The notes under the pieces are model-generated. The model saw only the letters and a list, made by a program, of their open reading frames with translations. It was not told the DNA's origin and searched no databases. This document shows, in pieces, positions 6,205-8,135 of a stretch of 8,135 nucleotides of DNA. The stretch's first letter is position 1. Each line of letters opens with the position of its first letter. This DNA comes from Chloroflexota bacterium (GTDB lineage Bacteria > Chloroflexota > Anaerolineae > Aggregatilineales > Aggregatilineaceae). The stretch is taken from positions 1 through 8,135 of the forward strand of contig JACRBK010000135.1 in the NCBI GenBank assembly GCA_016234525.1. The letters are read 5' to 3'. Position numbers and translations under genes: made by a program.

Positions 6205-6222
6205 ATAGTACATATGTTCTAT
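6205..6222. promoter_or_regulatory. 18-bp near-perfect palindrome, candidate operator of the RibD-C/DinB unit
   Basis: ATAGTACATATGTTCTAT pairs with itself at 8 of 9 positions (only T6209/T6218 fails). It abuts the predicted -10 box and covers the expected transcription start, so a bound dimer would repress. ACATATGT-centred sites resemble those of PadR- or MarR-type winged-helix regulators, but no such gene is in the window. Confidence 0.5.
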
Positions 6223-6250
6223 ATATAAATCATTTGCTCTAAAAAGTCAA
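6222..6250 (-). promoter_or_regulatory. Predicted sigma70-type promoter of the RibD-C/DinB unit
   Basis: On the minus strand, TTGACT (6245-6250), a 17-nt spacer and TATATA (6222-6227), inside a locally AT-rich stretch. The predicted start near 6215 leaves a leader of about 50 nt before ATG 6164. Confidence 0.6.
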
Positions 6251-6267
6251 GTTATTATCTTCTAAAT

Positions 6268-6297
6268 TTGGATTATTAACCTCTTTTTCATGATAAT
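6268..6297 (+). promoter_or_regulatory. Possible promoter of the exported beta-propeller gene
   Basis: TTGGAT (6268-6273), an 18-nt spacer and GATAAT (6292-6297). The -10 matches consensus at 5 of 6, the -35 only at 3 of 6. The region is AT-rich and the leader would be about 80 nt. A small ATGAT-A-ATCAT palindrome (6290-6300) covers the -10. No other candidate in 6251-6377 looks better. Confidence 0.35.
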
Positions 6298-6383
6298 CAT
6301 CATCAGCCGAGGTACTGTCAATTCTGCGCTTAGGCATACCCCTTAAATCGCATCAACGTTCGGAGTGTAGGAGCAATGTGTAT

Positions 6384-7505
6384 ATGATTCGCAAGTCCAT
6401 ACGATACCAAAATGCAAGGTTCGTTTTATTGATCGTGGCGCTTATGTTAGCCGCGCCCATTTCGATCTATGCAGCGCAGGGCGGGGGAGTGAACCTGATC
6501 CAGACGGCAGAATATGACATTGGTTTAGACTGCCCGGTGACGTCGGCGCTCGATCCGGCAGGGACAACCTTATGGATATTGATGGACAACTGCTTTGGGT
6601 ACCATAATTCTCTGCGAGCTTACAACGTCGCTGACGGGACACAGGTTGATGTGGACGATTATGCCGATGCCCTGGTGAGCCTTGATGAACCCTACGTCGA
6701 CCTGTTTATCACGCCGATGGGTTTCACCCCGGCGGGCGATTTGAGCATTCGTTATAACGACCCGGAGACTTATCAAAGCTTCAATGTGCTAATCCCCCTG
6801 GCGAGCGGCGGCGAGGTGATCACACAGACGAGTGCCACTTATGACGCGCTGCTCGCCGAATACAGCGATTATCCTGAGTTTTCCGTCTACAGTCCGGATC
6901 ATAGCCAAGTTGTGGTGGCAGGTGGGACGAGTTTTCACGTTGTCGACGTGCAGGCAGAAACCGAGATCGTCGAAATCCCTGTCGAGGGCGGCACCGATTA
7001 TGCCTTGGCGTCATTTTCGGCAAACGGCGAACACCTGGATGTTATCCACTTTAACAACCCCGACGACATGAGCGATTTTTCCTCGACACTGCTTATTTAC
7101 AGCCTGCCAGACGGCCCACTGCTTCAGCAGTATCCAGTGCCGTCCTCGGCGGTTTGGGTAAGCCCTGACGAGGCGTATGCCGCTGTTCAACTGTTCAGCA
7201 GTAATGTCACGGATCTGAGTGAACTTGTCGTGATCAATTTGGAAACCGGTCTGGCCAGCCCCGCGTCAAACCTGCTGGAAGAACCCGCCCCAGTGACCAC
7301 CTGTCTGAACAGTGGTAACGATGTGAGCGATATTGGCTATATGACCAGTGGATATCTCAGTCTGACCAGCCTGTATTGGCTGCCCGATAGTTCTGGCATA
7401 ACCCTATCGTTATCTTACAATGGCGAAGGCGCGGAAGGCGCTGGAAGCTCATGCATTTTTAACTACAGCCGTTTGCGTACTTATACGGTCGAAACGGCGG
7501 GGTGA
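6384..7505 (+). CDS. Exported WD40-like beta-propeller protein of unknown function
   Basis: Seen: 373 residues from ATG 6384. AGGAG at 6369-6373 is 10 nt from this ATG and only 4 nt from an alternative in-frame GTG at 6378, so ATG is preferred; both give the same mature protein. The N terminus MIRKSIRYQNARFVLLIVAL followed by a hydrophobic run and SIYAAQ is a signal peptide with likely cleavage near residue 30; no lipobox cysteine. The mature part is rich in Asp, Glu, Ser and Tyr and carries recurring blade-like units: VYSPDHSQVVVAGG, SFSANGEHLDVIHF, WVSPDEAYAAVQLF, YWLPDSSGITLSLS. These are typical of WD40-like/PD40 propellers. Four cysteines (50, 70, 307, 357) could form two disulfides. No enzyme motif is visible. 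It stands alone: divergent from the RibD-C gene by 219 bp and convergent with the CPBP gene. Confidence 0.8.
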   Translation: MIRKSIRYQNARFVLLIVALMLAAPISIYAAQGGGVNLIQTAEYDIGLDCPVTSALDPAGTTLWILMDNCFGYHNSLRAYNVADGTQVDVDDYADALVSLDEPYVDLFITPMGFTPAGDLSIRYNDPETYQSFNVLIPLASGGEVITQTSATYDALLAEYSDYPEFSVYSPDHSQVVVAGGTSFHVVDVQAETEIVEIPVEGGTDYALASFSANGEHLDVIHFNNPDDMSDFSSTLLIYSLPDGPLLQQYPVPSSAVWVSPDEAYAAVQLFSSNVTDLSELVVINLETGLASPASNLLEEPAPVTTCLNSGNDVSDIGYMTSGYLSLTSLYWLPDSSGITLSLSYNGEGAEGAGSSCIFNYSRLRTYTVETAG

Positions 7506-7529
7506 GTCGGGTTCGACACGCTGAATTAC

Positions 7530-8135
7530 CTAGAGAGACTGCCAGATCAGCGCATCAATGAATACGTTGAGCAGCCAGTGGGACAGCACAATCGGCCAGA
7601 TTGAGCGTATCGTATAGGCCGTGGCGCCTGCCGTCAGTCCCCAGACCAGCGTTCCCCATAACTCCAACGCAGGTTTGCCCAGGTGCCAGGCCGTATACGA
7701 TAACATCTGGATCAGCAGCGCATAACGGCCAAAGTAGAACGGCCCGCTGATGCCTGTGTCGTGGGCCTCACTATCCTGTACGCCTGCCAACCCAAAGAGC
7801 AGGTAGCCTCGAAAGATAAACTCGATGGCGATAAAAAATGGAAGATAGGACAATTCATAGAGGATAAACTGGCCAGTGTTGTCAAAAGACCGGTACAGCG
7901 GATAGAGGTCGCGCATAGCGCCTATGCGCGAGCCGAACCAAAAAAACGGCAGGCTGACCAGCGTCACAAACAAAAAGGTTTGTACAGCCAGCCGCCAGCG
8001 ATGTCTGGGTGGCAGCCCCAATCCGTAGAGCGATAACGGCTGTTTGAACACCCACCGGATCAATATGATGGGGATGCCCACCAGCAGGAACATCCCGGCG
8101 AAAAACGAGATCAGTTCGTTATCCCAGGGCAGACC
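7530..8135 (-). CDS. CPBP-family intramembrane metalloprotease homologue (start beyond the right edge)
   Basis: Seen: the frame stays open from the stop at 7530-7532 to the window end (201 complete codons plus the stop), beginning GLPWDNELISFFAG before a methionine at 8093. That upstream part looks like coding membrane protein, so the true start lies outside. Several hydrophobic helices are visible. CPBP (Abi/Rce1-like) motifs, numbered in the fragment: IEFIFRG (E105, R109), SYTAWH (H151) and SHWLLN (H186, N190). Family knowledge: these glutamate, histidine and asparagine residues form the intramembrane active site of Rce1-type proteases. The usual EExxxR reads IExxxR and FxxxH reads YxxxH, so activity is uncertain. 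Members act in CAAX processing, bacteriocin self-immunity or unknown roles; the context does not tell. The 3' end converges on the propeller gene, 24 bp away with no evident terminator hairpin. Confidence 0.8.
   Translation of the reverse strand, partial: GLPWDNELISFFAGMFLLVGIPIILIRWVFKQPLSLYGLGLPPRHRWRLAVQTFLFVTLVSLPFFWFGSRIGAMRDLYPLYRSFDNTGQFILYELSYLPFFIAIEFIFRGYLLFGLAGVQDSEAHDTGISGPFYFGRYALLIQMLSYTAWHLGKPALELWGTLVWGLTAGATAYTIRSIWPIVLSHWLLNVFIDALIWQSL

Noticed and set aside
6288..6306. Fur-box-like sequence (TGATAATCATCATC)
   Set aside because: It has only a short ATGAT-A-ATCAT palindrome, not three tandem GATAAT-type hexamers, and the adjacent gene has no iron-related feature.
7506..7529. 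Bidirectional terminator between the convergent genes
   Set aside because: The 24-bp gap shows no stem with a T-tract.

Overview
The window holds eight genes from a bacterial chromosome of moderate GC content. Six lie on the minus strand in a row, one secreted-protein gene is on the plus strand, and a last minus-strand gene runs off the right edge. There are no phage, transposon, CRISPR, rRNA or tRNA signals. Gene content (ABC sugar-binding protein, LacI regulator, GT4 glycosyltransferase, DinB and RibD-C small enzymes, exported beta-propeller) and protein style resemble Chloroflexota of the Anaerolineae type. That placement is a low-confidence inference without a marker gene.

Positions 1-4893 look like one sugar/osmolyte locus read leftwards: a GH13_18 phosphorylase closely resembling E. 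coli YcjM (glucosylglycerate phosphorylase), an 18-bp gap, a GT4 glycosyltransferase, a 105-bp control region, a LacI-family repressor, and the start of an ABC-transporter solute-binding protein cut by the left edge. Two near-identical perfect palindromes (core CCAAAACGTTTTGG) bracket the lacI promoter. A third copy with one good half-site lies at the predicted transcription start of the phosphorylase gene. The simplest reading is a repressor that controls itself, the transporter and the phosphorylase/transferase pair in response to an imported glycoside, most likely glucosylglycerate or a relative.

Positions 4975-6250 form a second minus-strand unit: a RibD-C/dihydrofolate-reductase-like protein followed by a DinB-fold protein whose usual metal-binding histidines appear replaced. 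It has a good sigma70-type promoter with an 18-bp near-perfect palindrome at the start site, and ends in a 12-bp hairpin overlapping the dinB stop.

Positions 6268-7505 carry a plus-strand gene for an exported WD40-like beta-propeller protein of unknown function. It converges, 24 bp apart, with a CPBP-family membrane protease homologue (7530 to the right edge) whose start lies outside the window.

The most interesting content is the pairing of a degradative phosphorylase with a glycosyltransferase under one repressor, with operators of different quality at its two promoters.
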